From Tenebrio molitor (lineage: Eukaryota > Arthropoda > Insecta > Coleoptera > Tenebrionidae), in assembly GCF_963966145.1 (NCBI RefSeq), contig NC_091052.1, forward strand, positions 11,160,001 to 11,224,000: DNA of 64,000 bases, read 5' to 3'. The translations under genes and the position numbers were made by a program. Shown one piece after another: positions 12,396 through 24,005 of the stretch. Every line of letters begins with the position of its first letter. Position 1 is the first letter of the stretch. A model generated the notes under the pieces. It did no database searches. It was not told the DNA's origin and worked only from the letters and a program-made list of their open reading frames with translations.

Positions 12396-15300
12396 ATGAA
12401 AGCGATAAGCACACTTTTCGTTGCGTTATCTCTTTTGAAAGTTAGCAGCAGTCAGTTTGAATGTGATAGCAACAATTTTTGTTTCTGCATCCAAAATATC
12501 GACAATTATGAATATCTTTGTCCCATCAACTACGCGGAAGAGGGCGGTTTTGCGGTCACCCTTACCAAAGATAAAGAAATTATAATCGACTGTCACAATT
12601 TGACCAGTTTTGATGTGAACCGACTCCCGGAAGTGACACTGCACGAAGTGAATCTGTTGTATTTGAAATTTTGTCCGTTTCCCGAAACTGGATTCGTACC
12701 AATTTTGAAGTGGTTTTCGGTCGACGAAATCGAGCACTTGGAAGTGGAACACGGGATTCACGGAAACGGTACACTGGACAAGAGAACTTTTGCCGGTTTT
12801 CGCACGCTGAGACACTTAAAATTAAATCGTAATGGACTCAAAGATTTGAAAGCAAACGTATTTGAGCCATTGATACATTTAATTTCGCTGGAGTTGCAAG
12901 AAAATACTGTACAACTGAAGAAGAACTTTTTTAACAACACGCCGTTCTTGGAGCTGCTTGATATTTCGAGCAACAACTTGCAAAGCTTGCCTGAGGGTTT
13001 GTTTGGTGCTCTGGAGCAACTCGAGTCTTTGCAACTCTGGGACAATAACATCACAGAGTTGCACAACTACACACTCAGAGGCCTGGTGGCTTTGAAGGTG
13101 CTCGATTTAAGCTCCAACAACATTCAAGTCGTTTCTGAAGACGCTTTCGAAGAACTGAAGGTCTTGTCGCGGCTCAATCTCGGACACAACAATTTGCATG
13201 GGATACCTCCAAATTTATTTAAACCTGTCAGGATAATAGAGTCGATCAAGATGAACGACAATCCGAAATTGCAACTCCCGGATTATTTGTTTTCAAATTT
13301 GACTCACTTGCACGACGTAGATTTGTCCAACTGCAAATTAACTGAAATACCTGAACACATATTCGAAAATTCGTCAGGTTTGAGAGTTGTAGAACTCCAA
13401 ATGAACAATTTCAACGACTTTCCATCACATTTATTTGAAGGACTTATCGATTTGGAGGAACTTTATTTAGATGACAATTTAATTGAGAGCGTCGAGAATA
13501 AATTTGCATCTCTAAGAGGTTTGAAAATATTGTCTCTCCGTAAAAATCTCATTCGCACAATCGAGATAGACGCATTTGCTGATTTAATTCGATTGGAGGA
13601 GATCAATCTAGCATCAAACGAAATTTCTCGAATCCATCCTTACACCTTCCACAGCAACACCTTAAAGAAAATCAATTTGTCGAAGAATTTCTACGCAGGC
13701 AAAAACAAGTACGATCCAAGTGTCCTACTAGCAAATACCGTTAACATCGAAGAAGTCGACTTGAGTTACAATTTAATTGCACAAGTTGATGACGTTATTG
13801 ATTTGTACAACAAAGTACTCCTGAAGAATTTAGATTTGAGCCACAACCGTCTCACGAATATAACAGTAAGTATTTCACACTTAACGCGACCACAACTTGA
13901 TTTTACACTTTTAGCTCACGGAATTGCAAGCTCCATCAGACTTGTACATAAATCTGGATTACAACAACGTGACCACAGTTAGTTTCCAAGATGTTGGCTC
14001 TATTTTGGGTGCAAGCACCACCACTATTTCCTTGCAAAATAATCCAGTGCATTGTGATTGCAACAATTACGATCTGTTGAAGTACTTTAGGGACGAAATG
14101 GCCCCAGAAGTCAAACAGTTGTTCGACGTTCGAGCAGAGGGTGTAGTTTGTGGCGTTCCTGTTGCTCTCAAAGGCGCGTCTATGGCAGCTCTACCACTGT
14201 CGTCTCTCAACTGCTCTTTGGACATGTTACTCGGAGAATCTACCGGATGCCCCGAGGAATGTTCGTGTGTTTGGCAACCGTTTGATTCGTCGGTTGTTGT
14301 AGACTGTTCGAACAAAAATTTAACCGAATTACCAGATATTATGACGACTTGGTGGACTTCACTTGATTTCAGTCAAATAGAATTGCGCCTTCAAAATAAC
14401 AGTTTGGGCCCGGAGATCGATTTCACCGGTTATGACAACGTAACGAGATTATTTTTGTCTAACAACAAATTGAAGATGATCTATTGGTTACCACCGAAAC
14501 TTCAAGTTATTACACTAAACTTGAGATTAGACAGTTTCTAACACTTTTGGTTTGCAGATAGTGGCACTGGATAACAATCAACTGTCGCACCTGAGATATG
14601 AAGTTCTTCAGCTTTTAAACAATTCTAATTTGGCTAGCTTGACCCTTCACAATAATTCATGGATTTGTGATTGTGAAACTGACAATTTAACCAGTTTTAT
14701 TCGTCAGCATACAAAACAGGTGATATTGTTTTTCAAGTAGTTTATTTTTATATTTTTTTTTATTCTTTCAGGTGGATTTCAGAGACCTTTATTGCGTGAA
14801 CAGCACTAATCGCCTGATAGATTTGACCAGAAGTGATTTATGCAGAAAATCCTCAATAATAATTCCAATCGTTTCTGTACTCTCGTTTATATCGATGTTG
14901 TTAGCATCTTCGATTGCTTTGTACTATCGATACCAACAAGAAGTGAAAATTTGGTTGTACGCAAAACATTGGTGTTTGTGGTGGATTTCGGAAGAAGAGC
15001 TAGATAATGACAAAATCTACGACGCCTTTCTCAGTTATTCTCACAAAGACGAGGATTTCGTGGTTAGAAACTTGTTACCGGTACTAGAAAACGGACCCGA
15101 AGCTTATAAATTGTGTTTGCACCAGCGAGACTGGATTCCGGGCGAGTTTATAGTGTCGCAAATTACAACTTCAGTTCAACAGTCTCGAAGAACTGTAGTT
15201 GTCCTCTCGCAAAACTTTATTGAAAGTGTTTGGGCCAAAATGGAGTTTAAAACTGCAGCGAGTGCAGGGAGAGTTGTAGTGATATTGTATGGAGATCTGG

Positions 15301-15419
15301 ACTTTAACAATTTGGATCCAGTGTTGAAGGTTTACTTGAAGACAAAGACGTACGTCAAGTGGGGGGATCCGCATTTCTGGAAGAAGTTAAAGTACGCCTT
15401 GCCCCACTCGACTGCGTGA
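12396..15419 (+). CDS. Tl: Toll receptor (LRR ectodomain, TM, TIR)
   Basis: Four coding exons (12396-13865, 13915-14505, 14558-14719, 14772-15419) give 956 codons with phase-0 introns of 49-52 bp. An upstream in-frame ATG at 12375 lies inside the probable intron end, so the start is taken at 12396, which opens a signal peptide. The ectodomain has more than a dozen leucine-rich repeats, a first C-flank (NPVHCDC, about 533), an N-flank cysteine cluster (CPEECSC, about 602) and a second C-flank (SWICDC, about 721). A membrane span lies at about 768-792. The TIR domain (about 824-956) has box 1 (YDAFLSYSHKDEDF), the BB loop with proline (RDWIPGE) and a box 3-like FWKKLKYAL. The multiple-cysteine-cluster layout is that of Drosophila Toll, which binds Spaetzle and signals through MyD88, Tube and Pelle. 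Which Toll paralogue this is cannot be settled here. Confidence 0.95.
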
Positions 15420-15544
15420 ATTATAATATCGAGGATGCAATCACCGGTTTGTGTAGCGATCGTCGAAGAGACCAGAGATCAAGAGGTCTGCCATAGTGCC
15501 ATAAGTCATTGTACATAATGAACTGTTCTCTTATGGTTTGAGAA

Positions 15545-15550
15545 AATAAA
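15545..15550 (+). terminator. Poly(A) signal of Toll
   Basis: AATAAA lies 126 bases after the Toll stop codon. The next gene (Snx27) starts translation only about 155 bases further on, so the two genes are tightly packed head to tail. Confidence 0.6.
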
Positions 15551-15705
15551 TTATTTTAGTCCTGACCTGTGTGTGTTGTTGGTTGCCTAGCATGGAGGTA
15601 TGTTCGTTGGGGAGGGTGGGAGGATCGAGTTTAAAATCGAGAGGTGGGGATTACGAGTGTAAACCCGACAAACGAACAGCACCCGAAGAACTGTCACGTC
15701 AAAAT

Positions 15706-18700
15706 ATGGCCGACTCTGATGCGGCCAGAGGTGTAATGAGGGTTGATAATATGAAAGTGCCAAACGGACCCCGTGTCGTAACCATAAATAAAACAGAGAC
15801 TGGTTTTGGGTTTAACGTTCGTGGCCAGGTCAGTGAGGGCGGACAACTGAGGAGCATCAACGGAGAACTTTACGCCCCCTTGCAGCATGTCAGCGCCGTG
15901 TTGGACAGGGGTGCTGCGGAACAAGCCGGAATAAGAAAAGGAGATCGCATTCTCGAAGTGTGAGTTTCCAAACAAGACTCTGGCCTGACAATCGAACGGT
16001 TAGGTTAAGGCTCGGGTATCGTTCTATTGATTTTTATTTGCGGCATTTTAAAAGAACTGACAGGTTCAACTGTCTACCCGCTCTCGGGAAAGGTTCTCGT
16101 TTTACGATTTTTTTTACGACGGCTCTATGAGATTTCATTTGGCGATGTTGCGGGAAATTGCGTCGGAATCTGCGACTAACGCCGGGACAAGAAAGTAAAA
16201 GTAAAAAAAAAAAAACTGATTAATGGTGTGGTCGTGGTGTAAGCGGCTTGGTATGTAGGTATCTACCGGTACACTGCCACAACGTCCTCGATTCGCACAC
16301 TTTACGTTTATTTAGAAATTCCTCGTTTTAGCCCCCGGGGCTGACAAAAATTTGCGTTTGTAACTGTGATTGTGGTAGCATTGCATTTAGTGATAAACAA
16401 AAGACGAGCGGCTGTCAATTGAATTTTGTTGAGTTCGGTACAAATTTAAAAAAAAGTCACAAAAGATCGATTCGTCTGTAGGTTGAAAAAGGAAAATGTG
16501 AACCGATCGCATCATAATCCAGAAGGCAAATATTGGGAACATATTGCGATTTGCAAATAGAGCTTAATGCTCATTGTCTCATTTACTTTTATTTGCTTAT
16601 ATACTACGATGTGTATACAAGATCCCTCTCTAGAAGAACCGGCGCTATTGAAGTACATACTCATTTCGAAAAGTATTCACACAGATAACCACTTAGCTAA
16701 TATGATTTTGAAAAAGATAAAAAAATAATCTGGGAGTACCTCATTGTTAGAAAAATCGATCAAGTTTTTAATAATGTTTACATTTGAATTATACAATTCT
16801 TGTATATTTGGTAGGTATTTGTTTAGGAAGCAAGATAAGGAAGTGTTGACCAATTTTCAAATATCTTCTTATCTTGAGGCACACGAGCCACAATTTCACA
16901 ACTCCAGCTCAGGGGGCAAAGATTTACGATGTTTCTCCATACCTCAACCTGCGGTGGCATTGACCAAGGTTCTTTGCTTCCAAAAAATATTTTTAATCGC
17001 GATTCAGTTGCAACAGTGTATAATTTTTTAATAATTTTATGGTGACTGAATTTGATGAAAACAATTTTTTGTGGGTCTCAATGCACGAAACCAAAGTACT
17101 TTCAGGTTTGTGTCTAAATTTTTGTCGTGATGAGAGAATCACAAGCTTCGTGCGTCGTTTTTTAGCCTCTCGATAAACTACTTCACCCATTTTGTGTCAA
17201 GATGAGGCGACCCTGTGTCAGAAGGTTAACTGAAAAAGAATGATAATTATACACGTTCCTCCGAAACAAGACAGGACAAATTCGGCTCAGACGATTACTA
17301 CGGAGCGTACACATTAAATGATATTAAATTGGTATTTTAAATTGAAGAATTGATTGTTATTGAGCGGTGTTTGAAGTGGTGCTAAATTTATCGCACTGTT
17401 AAATGTTGCTCAAATTTTTTCAATGCCATTGTCACGTCTGTTCAGAATATTTTTAATCGACCACCTTTCATAATTTATTCGTAGTGTTTACACCGAAACT
17501 CGGGGGAATTGCTAAGATTATATCACGTAATATTTTTATCTGTATTTATTATTTGAACTTGAAATTTTCAGTTAATAAACGATGTCGAGTCGAGACTGAT
17601 TAACAGTTTATTGAAAGTGAAATTGGCCGAGTTTCAACAAAAACAGCAAATCTGATCCGTACACCCCTGCAAAAGAAACATCGACAGACACTATCGCATA
17701 GTTCATGACGGAAGTGCAGTTCGCTTGATTGATTGCAACGTGCAAAACCGCAGCTTCGCCTTGACTATATTTTTGTGTTTCGTAGAGAGGTGAATAATAA
17801 GGTCCGCTGGGCGAAATTTCATCATTAAATATGTGCGGTTAACTATGACAAATGTCTGCGTATTTAAACTTGAGGCAAATGTGTGTTGGGGGAGTAAACC
17901 CTCGTGCGGTACTCCAGGGAAATTGATACGTACTATTGCCGCAGAATTTGTCGCCGACTGAAGACCTACAGATATAAACTTTAAAAATGAATTAAGCAGA
18001 TGACTCGGCATATGTTTCGTGTTTAGTTTAATGGAAATTTACTCTTCGCAACGAATACAGTTTGATAACTGTAAACGAAATGTCGACGATATAATTCCAT
18101 TATCGGCTGGAACACAATAACACAATATTTAATTGATAGATATTTTGTTTCCTCTCTCTCGTTCTCCCTCTCTTCACATCACAATAGTGTTTCAAAGAAA
18201 TTTACGTTCACTGGAGTTTTTTGGTCGTAATTTATGCAATTAGAAAGTATTGCACTGACGCATCAATAAAAGATGTAAATATTTTGCGATTTCACCAAAA
18301 TTATTCAGCTGACGTCCATTTAGTCGTTTCGCTATTATCCAACATGTAATCAAGACTCTTAAAAATCTTTACGTAAGTCTAATAACTATTCTCTAATGAC
18401 AGTAGTTACCTAAATGGCGTACGCCTCCGACAAGAGTATTCCGGGCTACATGTTTCATACAAAGTACACACGACTCATTAAAAATGGTCCGATGGTTTCC
18501 TTATCTCTTGTAACTCGACCAACTGGTTTTCCGTTCTCACTGATTTTGATTTTAAACCGGCCACGCATCTGAACCCACCGATCGGAGAAAGTGTTATCTA
18601 ATATTCTTATCAAACAAATGTCAGTCGCTATCTTACAGTTGCAAAGATCAATACTCAATTATTGTTATTTTTCGAGGACAAATAACACACTTGTTGCCAA

Positions 18701-20564
18701 CAGTCGATCATTTTGTCCTGCAACATGTTGAGTTACCAAGTTCATGGGAACATTGCATTTAAGCAGAACGGGAGGTATGTCGAGTTGTTTGCCTCGAATA
18801 GAATAATTGATAAGACCGATGCATATTAAAATATCCCGTTTGGATGGATTTAGCAGACACCACGGTCGCCCGAGACGCACTACAAGTTTATTTATCATTG
18901 CATTGTATTAATTGTCAAGGGCTTGTTCGATATTGTCAATGTGATAATTGTGTTTGCAGTAATGGGGTGAACGTAGAGGGCGCCACCCACAAGCAGGTGG
19001 TGGATCTGATCAAGTCCGGTGGCGACGTCCTCACCCTCACCGTGATATCTGTAACACAACAGGTATGATGAGTTGGTAATAGCGTTATGGGTGAAATTTT
19101 TAGTACAATTAATCTGTTTCCTGTTGTAGGAGGCGGAAAGACTGGAACCCACCGACGATAATCAGGTGTACTATGACTATAGCGAAAAACGTTCCCTGCC
19201 CATCAGCATACCGGACTACCATTACAACGAGCGAGGGGGCGAGCGGTACGTCGCTTTCAACATATACATGGCCGGGAGGCACCTCTGTTCCAGGAGGTAC
19301 CGGGAGTTTTCCAAGCTGCACTGCGACCTCAAGAAGGAATTTATAGGTGAGCGTAAAGTTTTACGACCGTCGATGTGTTTATCTGGACGCGGAAATGTTT
19401 ACGATTGTTTACTGCAGGTTTTACTTTCCCGAAGTTGCCGGGGAAGTGGCCGTTCAATTTGAGCGAGCAGCAGCTGGACGCTCGCCGAAGAGGCCTAGAA
19501 CAGTACTTAGAGAGGGTGTGCGCCGTTCGAGTAATAGCCGAGTCTGATATTATGCAAGAGTTCCTTACGGATCAGGACGACGACAACAACAGCAGTCCTG
19601 TCGATCTTAAAGTAGGCGGTTGGATTTTGTAAAATGTTTGTATTGGTGGAGCTTGTTTAGGTATTACTACCTGATAGAGAAGTGGTGACCGTGTCGCTGA
19701 AGAAGAGCGCGAACGCGGACGAAGTGTACGAGGCCGTCGTCAAGAAGGTCGCCATGAACAAGCGAGTATCAAAATATTTTTACCTGTTTGAAATAGTCGA
19801 GTACAATTTTGGTGAGTTGTGGAGGTTTCTCGCTTAAGTCGTCTCAACTAGTCTTTGTAGAACGTAAATTGCAACCAAACGAGTACCCCCACAACCTATA
19901 CATACAGAATTACAGTACGGCGACAAGTACGTGTTTGTGCATACGAAAGTGGCTGTTTTCCATATCGAAAGAGTTGAGTCTGATGAACGACACCCAGGCG
20001 ACGTCTTACATCTTCTGGCAGGTACACATCGCCTCAGGTTCGGTCTTACACGTTTCTCTATCTCGGCGCGTTTCAGTCCGTCGACGAGGTGAACCGGGGA
20101 TACATCAACGCCGGCGAGCGCCTCTACCAGCTGAAGGCGCTCCAAGACAACACCAGAGCCTCCGAATACCTGAAGCTAGCCCGCGAACTCCCCGGCTATG
20201 GCGAAGTCGTCTTCCCCCACTGCGCCTGCGATTCCCGCAAGGACGGGCACGTGGTCGTCGCCGTGGGAAGCACGGGGATCAAACTGCACGCGTGCAGAGA
20301 AGACGGCACGCTCGAGAGCCAAGTGGTGGTGCTCCAGTGGGACACGATCAGACAGTGGGAAGTGGACGACGAAGGAATGGCGTTCTGCTTGAAGTACAAC
20401 AGATCGGATAAAACGCCGAGATGGTTGAAGATCTTCACCCCTTATGTAAGATAGCACGACGCGCCCTGCATAATGACGCGAACGTAATGTTTCAGCACCT
20501 CTATCTGATGGATTGCTTTGAGAGGATTATCGAGGAAAGTAAATGGCTGGACACGGGCGAATGA
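15706..20564 (+). CDS. Snx27: Sorting nexin 27 (PDZ-PX-FERM-like)
   Basis: Eight coding exons (15706-15959, 18960-19062, 19130-19346, 19418-19611, 19661-19811, 19861-20021, 20077-20445, 20496-20564) join to 505 codons, slightly shorter than the roughly 540 of vertebrate SNX27. The start gives MADSD, matching the family beginning; an in-frame extension up to 15571 is possible. The PDZ domain spans about 23-118 (carboxylate loop TGFGFNV, then GQVSEGGQLRSINGELYAPL). The PX domain spans about 145-250, with the phosphoinositide-binding motif SRRYREF. The rest is the FERM-like region, including FPHCACDSRKDGH and WLKIFTPY. In animals this protein binds PI3P endosomes and passes PDZ-ligand cargo to retromer and the WASH complex for recycling. 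Intron 1 is 3.0 kb and splits the PDZ domain; the others are 50-72 bp. Confidence 0.95.
15960..18959 (+). other. Snx27 intron 1
   Basis: This 3.0-kb intron runs from GTGAGT to TTTGCAG. I see no recognisable gene or mobile element in it. The open frames (up to 102 codons on the minus strand at 17703-18011) do not resemble known proteins. Confidence 0.75.
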
Positions 20565-22228
20565 CTCCCTCCAATATCGTATTAGATCTACAGATTGCAT
20601 ATTAAATATGTTGTTAAATTGTATTATAATTATTTATACTGTACGAATAGTATTATATTCGCTACTAATTTATGTGATGTTATCGATATGTATATTTTGG
20701 TTGACAATTATTTCAAGACCATAAATCTAAAAGTTGTTAAAATTCTTGTTACTGTATTTTTTTATTATATCATTTGTGTTCGAGCACAACTCATCGATCT
20801 ACTAGAGGAATTAAAAAAAATTCATGTGATAGTTTAAAATTACTAGTGCGTAGTTATCTGTATATATAGAGATAGTGTTTCATGTGATCATAACTTTGCG
20901 CAGCACTGAACTTTCTTAATTCGGTTTCAATTCTCACGTAGTGTAAAATTCTCTGGGACCTAATTGTGAGTTCTTTTCGCACTGCCAGTTCTTTGTTTGT
21001 TTTATTTCTCTCTCTCTAAAACTGTTTTTAACATGTTGCTTGAAATTATTATGTTATAGCGATGCCGTTTCTTACTTTGTATATTAAATAGTGATAATCA
21101 GATTGCAATCTCGTATTATGACGATATTTTAAGAGTGTATATACTAAATTGATGGGGTAGCTCAATTAATTTAGTTCTCCTAGACAATTATCCTGCAGTG
21201 TGGGATTTTTTTATATAATTACAGTATCCATATGAATAGTGTTTCTCTACTAAAATATTTATTTCTGTTGATAACAACTTGAAAACTCTATTGTTAATAG
21301 CATCTTAAGATTTGGCTGTTATGCACTAAATTCTAAAATATATATCTACTTAACAACCACGTCTCAGTCTATTTTGAGGACCGCTGCTTTCAGACAAAGC
21401 AAAGACACTTTCCCTCCGGCAGCACAGACAACTGCAATATCCACCAAAAGAGTAAAGATTTGGTTTAATAAAAACTATAAAGGCTCATGTTTTTTGATTA
21501 CGCAAGTCTGAGACAAAGAAATAAAAAAGAACCTAATGGAAAATTTTGTAAGCGTCATGTTTTCGGAAGGTCGAATCATGTAAAGATTCGACTTTCCACT
21601 GTCAAGGTTATAGTTCATGTAATTGAATTTAGATAATAAATTCTGCAAAAATAATAAAAAGAAAGAGAATTGATTATGAAAACAACTTCCTGAATTAATT
21701 TAAAAAAAAATTAAATGATAGGATATGCCACCAATTATACACCGGTGAATGGGAAATGTATACACAGTTTCTGTCCAGAACCAAGTTCCAATAAAACCTG
21801 CTGCATTTCGAAACTGCGTTTTATTTCGCTATGAATGCATTTTCCGATGCACCGCATCTGCGTAATGCCTTCAGGTGTGAAAATATTTTTACAAGCTTGG
21901 GAGAAATCTTTGTGGGTAAAAAGTTGAAATAAGTCACTGGTTCAGTGGAAACATCAACACATTTTATTTGAGAAATCGCTGCAGGAGGTAAATAAATCGG
22001 TGGATATTTATGGCTCGATGGAAATCGAGCGAAGAATAGGAAACCCTTCAGGAACTCCAAACAAAGTAACGCCCACCCCTTAACAAACACCTTGTTTTTT
22101 CCACCCCCAGCGATAATGACATACGGTGATAAATTGTGTTCATAAATAATGAAGCCTCTCGATTTTCCTATAAAGTCAGAGTTGGGGGTTGATCGCAGCC
22201 ATTTACAAGAAACAAGCGACAGGGTAAA
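20565..22228. other. Snx27 3' UTR and upstream region of eclosion hormone 1
   Basis: The left half is very AT-rich and probably includes the Snx27 3' UTR; AATAAA occurs at 21467-21472, about 900 bases after the stop. No gene or repeat is recognised in the rest. The 5' leader and promoter of the next gene must lie just left of 22229, but I see no clear TATA box. Confidence 0.4.
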
Positions 22229-23132
22229 ATGGTAAGAAAATTGTATTGATAGAGTAGAGTTTTATTTAGCAACGGTACAAAGAGAGTGATAATGAGCTAG
22301 AATAATTTTCTAGGGATCATTCGGACTGATTATAGCACTGCTGCTGATAGGAATAATCGAGAACTGCATTTGCGGCGCATCCATTCCAGTCTGCATTACG
22401 TGAGTATTTGTCAAAAATCCGGCAGTAACGAGCAAGCTTAGGAGCCGCTGTTTTTGGACGCACGGCAACGCAAAAACAAACCAAATTTCGAAAGTTTGCG
22501 ACACTCGTCGAAAGCCATATTATATGACCTCCGAACTGAGACCCGGAGCCCAAGTCTATGTCCCTTTAGAGCAAGTCACGCCCCAAAAATCTCCAGTTGT
22601 CAAAGTGCAATGTTCGGCCACTTCGCAAAGTTCACGGTACTCGCGGAAAACGGTTAGAGCGTCCAGCATGACAGGAGACGCTCCTCGGCCGATTCTGGGA
22701 ACAAAAGTACCATTTCCTCGAGCTATACTGGGACGCAAAGAGTACTCGACCCGCGACGACGACACCTACCTCACGAAGGAGTTCCGCTCGTTGACCAGAA
22801 ACATGCAACAAGTCAAAATCAACGACGAAAAGTCCACACCCAAGAAGACGAACAGTTGCAGTTTGTGATTTATTTGTGTTCGCGAGTTATTTTCGGGACG
22901 TGTTTGCTGTAAATTACTTTATGGAAGTGACGATGTAGAGTGGTCGTCGCTTCGGTAATGATTTTCATATTGGCTCTTATGTTTCAGAAATTGCGTGCAG
23001 TGTAAACAGATGTTTGGACCGTACTTCCAAGGAAAAGCCTGCGGAGATGCTTGCATCACGAGCAACGGCAATCTGATGCCCGATTGCAACAATGCAGGAA
23101 CTCTAGGCAACTTCTTGAAGCGTCTTTACTAG
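22229..23132 (+). CDS. Eclosion hormone, divergent paralogue
   Basis: Three coding parts (22229-22231, 22314-22399, 22988-23132) join to 77 codons. The first contains only the ATG, immediately followed by GTAAGA. The second gives a strongly hydrophobic signal peptide (LIIALLLIGII) ending near CICGA. The third contains the hormone core. All six family cysteines are in place: SIPVCITNCVQC, then FGPYFQGKACGDAC, then LMPDC. Eclosion hormone is a secreted neuropeptide that acts through a receptor guanylyl cyclase and promotes release of ecdysis-triggering hormone. Compared with the canonical copy at 26486-26781, this one has replaced the CIRNCAQC and KFKGK segments and has a basic C-terminal end (LKRLY). 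It may therefore have a changed role. An AATAAA lies at 23182-23187. Confidence 0.88.
22524..22868 (+). CDS. Unrecognised 114-codon ORF nested in an eclosion hormone intron
   Basis: The frame starts at an ATG and ends TNSCSL-stop, wholly within the 588-bp second intron of the divergent eclosion hormone gene and on the same strand. The protein is basic, rich in Ser, Thr, Arg and Lys, and lacks a signal peptide or membrane segment. It contains stretches such as GAQVYVPLEQV, RPILGTKVPFPRAILGRKEY and YLTKEFRSLTRNMQQ, which look like real protein rather than random AT-rich translation. The frame stays open leftward to 22404. I do not recognise a family. It may be a nested gene, an alternative last exon of the hormone gene (an acceptor at 22441 would keep frame), or chance. 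Confidence 0.4.
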   Translation: MTSELRPGAQVYVPLEQVTPQKSPVVKVQCSATSQSSRYSRKTVRASSMTGDAPRPILGTKVPFPRAILGRKEYSTRDDDTYLTKEFRSLTRNMQQVKINDEKSTPKKTNSCSL

Positions 23133-23181
23133 TTACAAACTCTCGATGTTGTATTTACCTGTTAAGTCGACGGAATTGGGA

Positions 23182-23187
23182 AATAAA
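23182..23187 (+). terminator. Poly(A) signal of eclosion hormone 1
   Basis: AATAAA lies 50 bases after the stop codon, consistent with a short 3' UTR for a neuropeptide transcript. Confidence 0.5.
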
Positions 23188-24005
23188 TGCGTTAACACAT
23201 CAAAACTATTTTTTCCATCAACCAAAATCATCCATTAAATATTACTTCACGTCAAATCATTTGTTGCACTATTTGACGGTACGAACAGTGCTGCCAACGA
23301 TACAACTTAATTATAATGCCACCGATCGGACATATTGGTCCGGCGCATCCACCATAAATGCTTAAGCTACTCTACTTTGACACGACTATTTACGTTTCAT
23401 TTTAATCCGGAGCTGTTCACTTGTCCGATTTATTTTAATTAAACCTCTGGAATTCGAATTTGCATATTTTAGCAGATTTGTTGATTAAAACATCACAGGA
23501 ATGTTAATTAAATTCGCCAATTACTACTATTTATTTCAGCCTTCTTATCCATGCGGAAGTACAATCAATGTCGATTGTAACAGTTATGATAGAAACAGTT
23601 TAACAAATTAATTCGCTCCGTTGATACTGTATATTTGTCATATGTTAAGCATTCCGCGACTAAACCAGACGGAAACGGAAAGAATCATTCAATAAATTAC
23701 GAACAACTCGCTAATTGCATTTTAGTTACTCCTTTGATGTAATTGATTCACGTGCCGCCTTCCCTATTATTGACAAATTACCGTATACACTGTAATTTTT
23801 TTGTAGTTTAGAGCAGAGCACGTGAGAGAGGCGATGACGAATCCGTCTAAAGAATACATTATTTAAAAGAAAAACCTTCATTTAAGCTCTAGTGTTAACC
23901 GAAAAATTCTCGCTAATTTAATTTGGTGCGAAGGTTTATTTGTGGAACTTTACTGACAACTCTATCGAGCTGTAAAATGAGATGTGTGACAAATTTCTCG
24001 TGAAA
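23188..24005. other. Intergenic region before the channel gene
   Basis: AT-rich sequence without a recognised gene or repeat. It should contain the promoter and 5' leader of the ion channel gene, but no motif can be called. Confidence 0.5.

Noticed and set aside
15571..15705. 45-residue N-terminal extension of Snx27
   Set aside because: The start MADSD fits the family and the extension has no similarity to known Snx27; it is kept only as a possibility.
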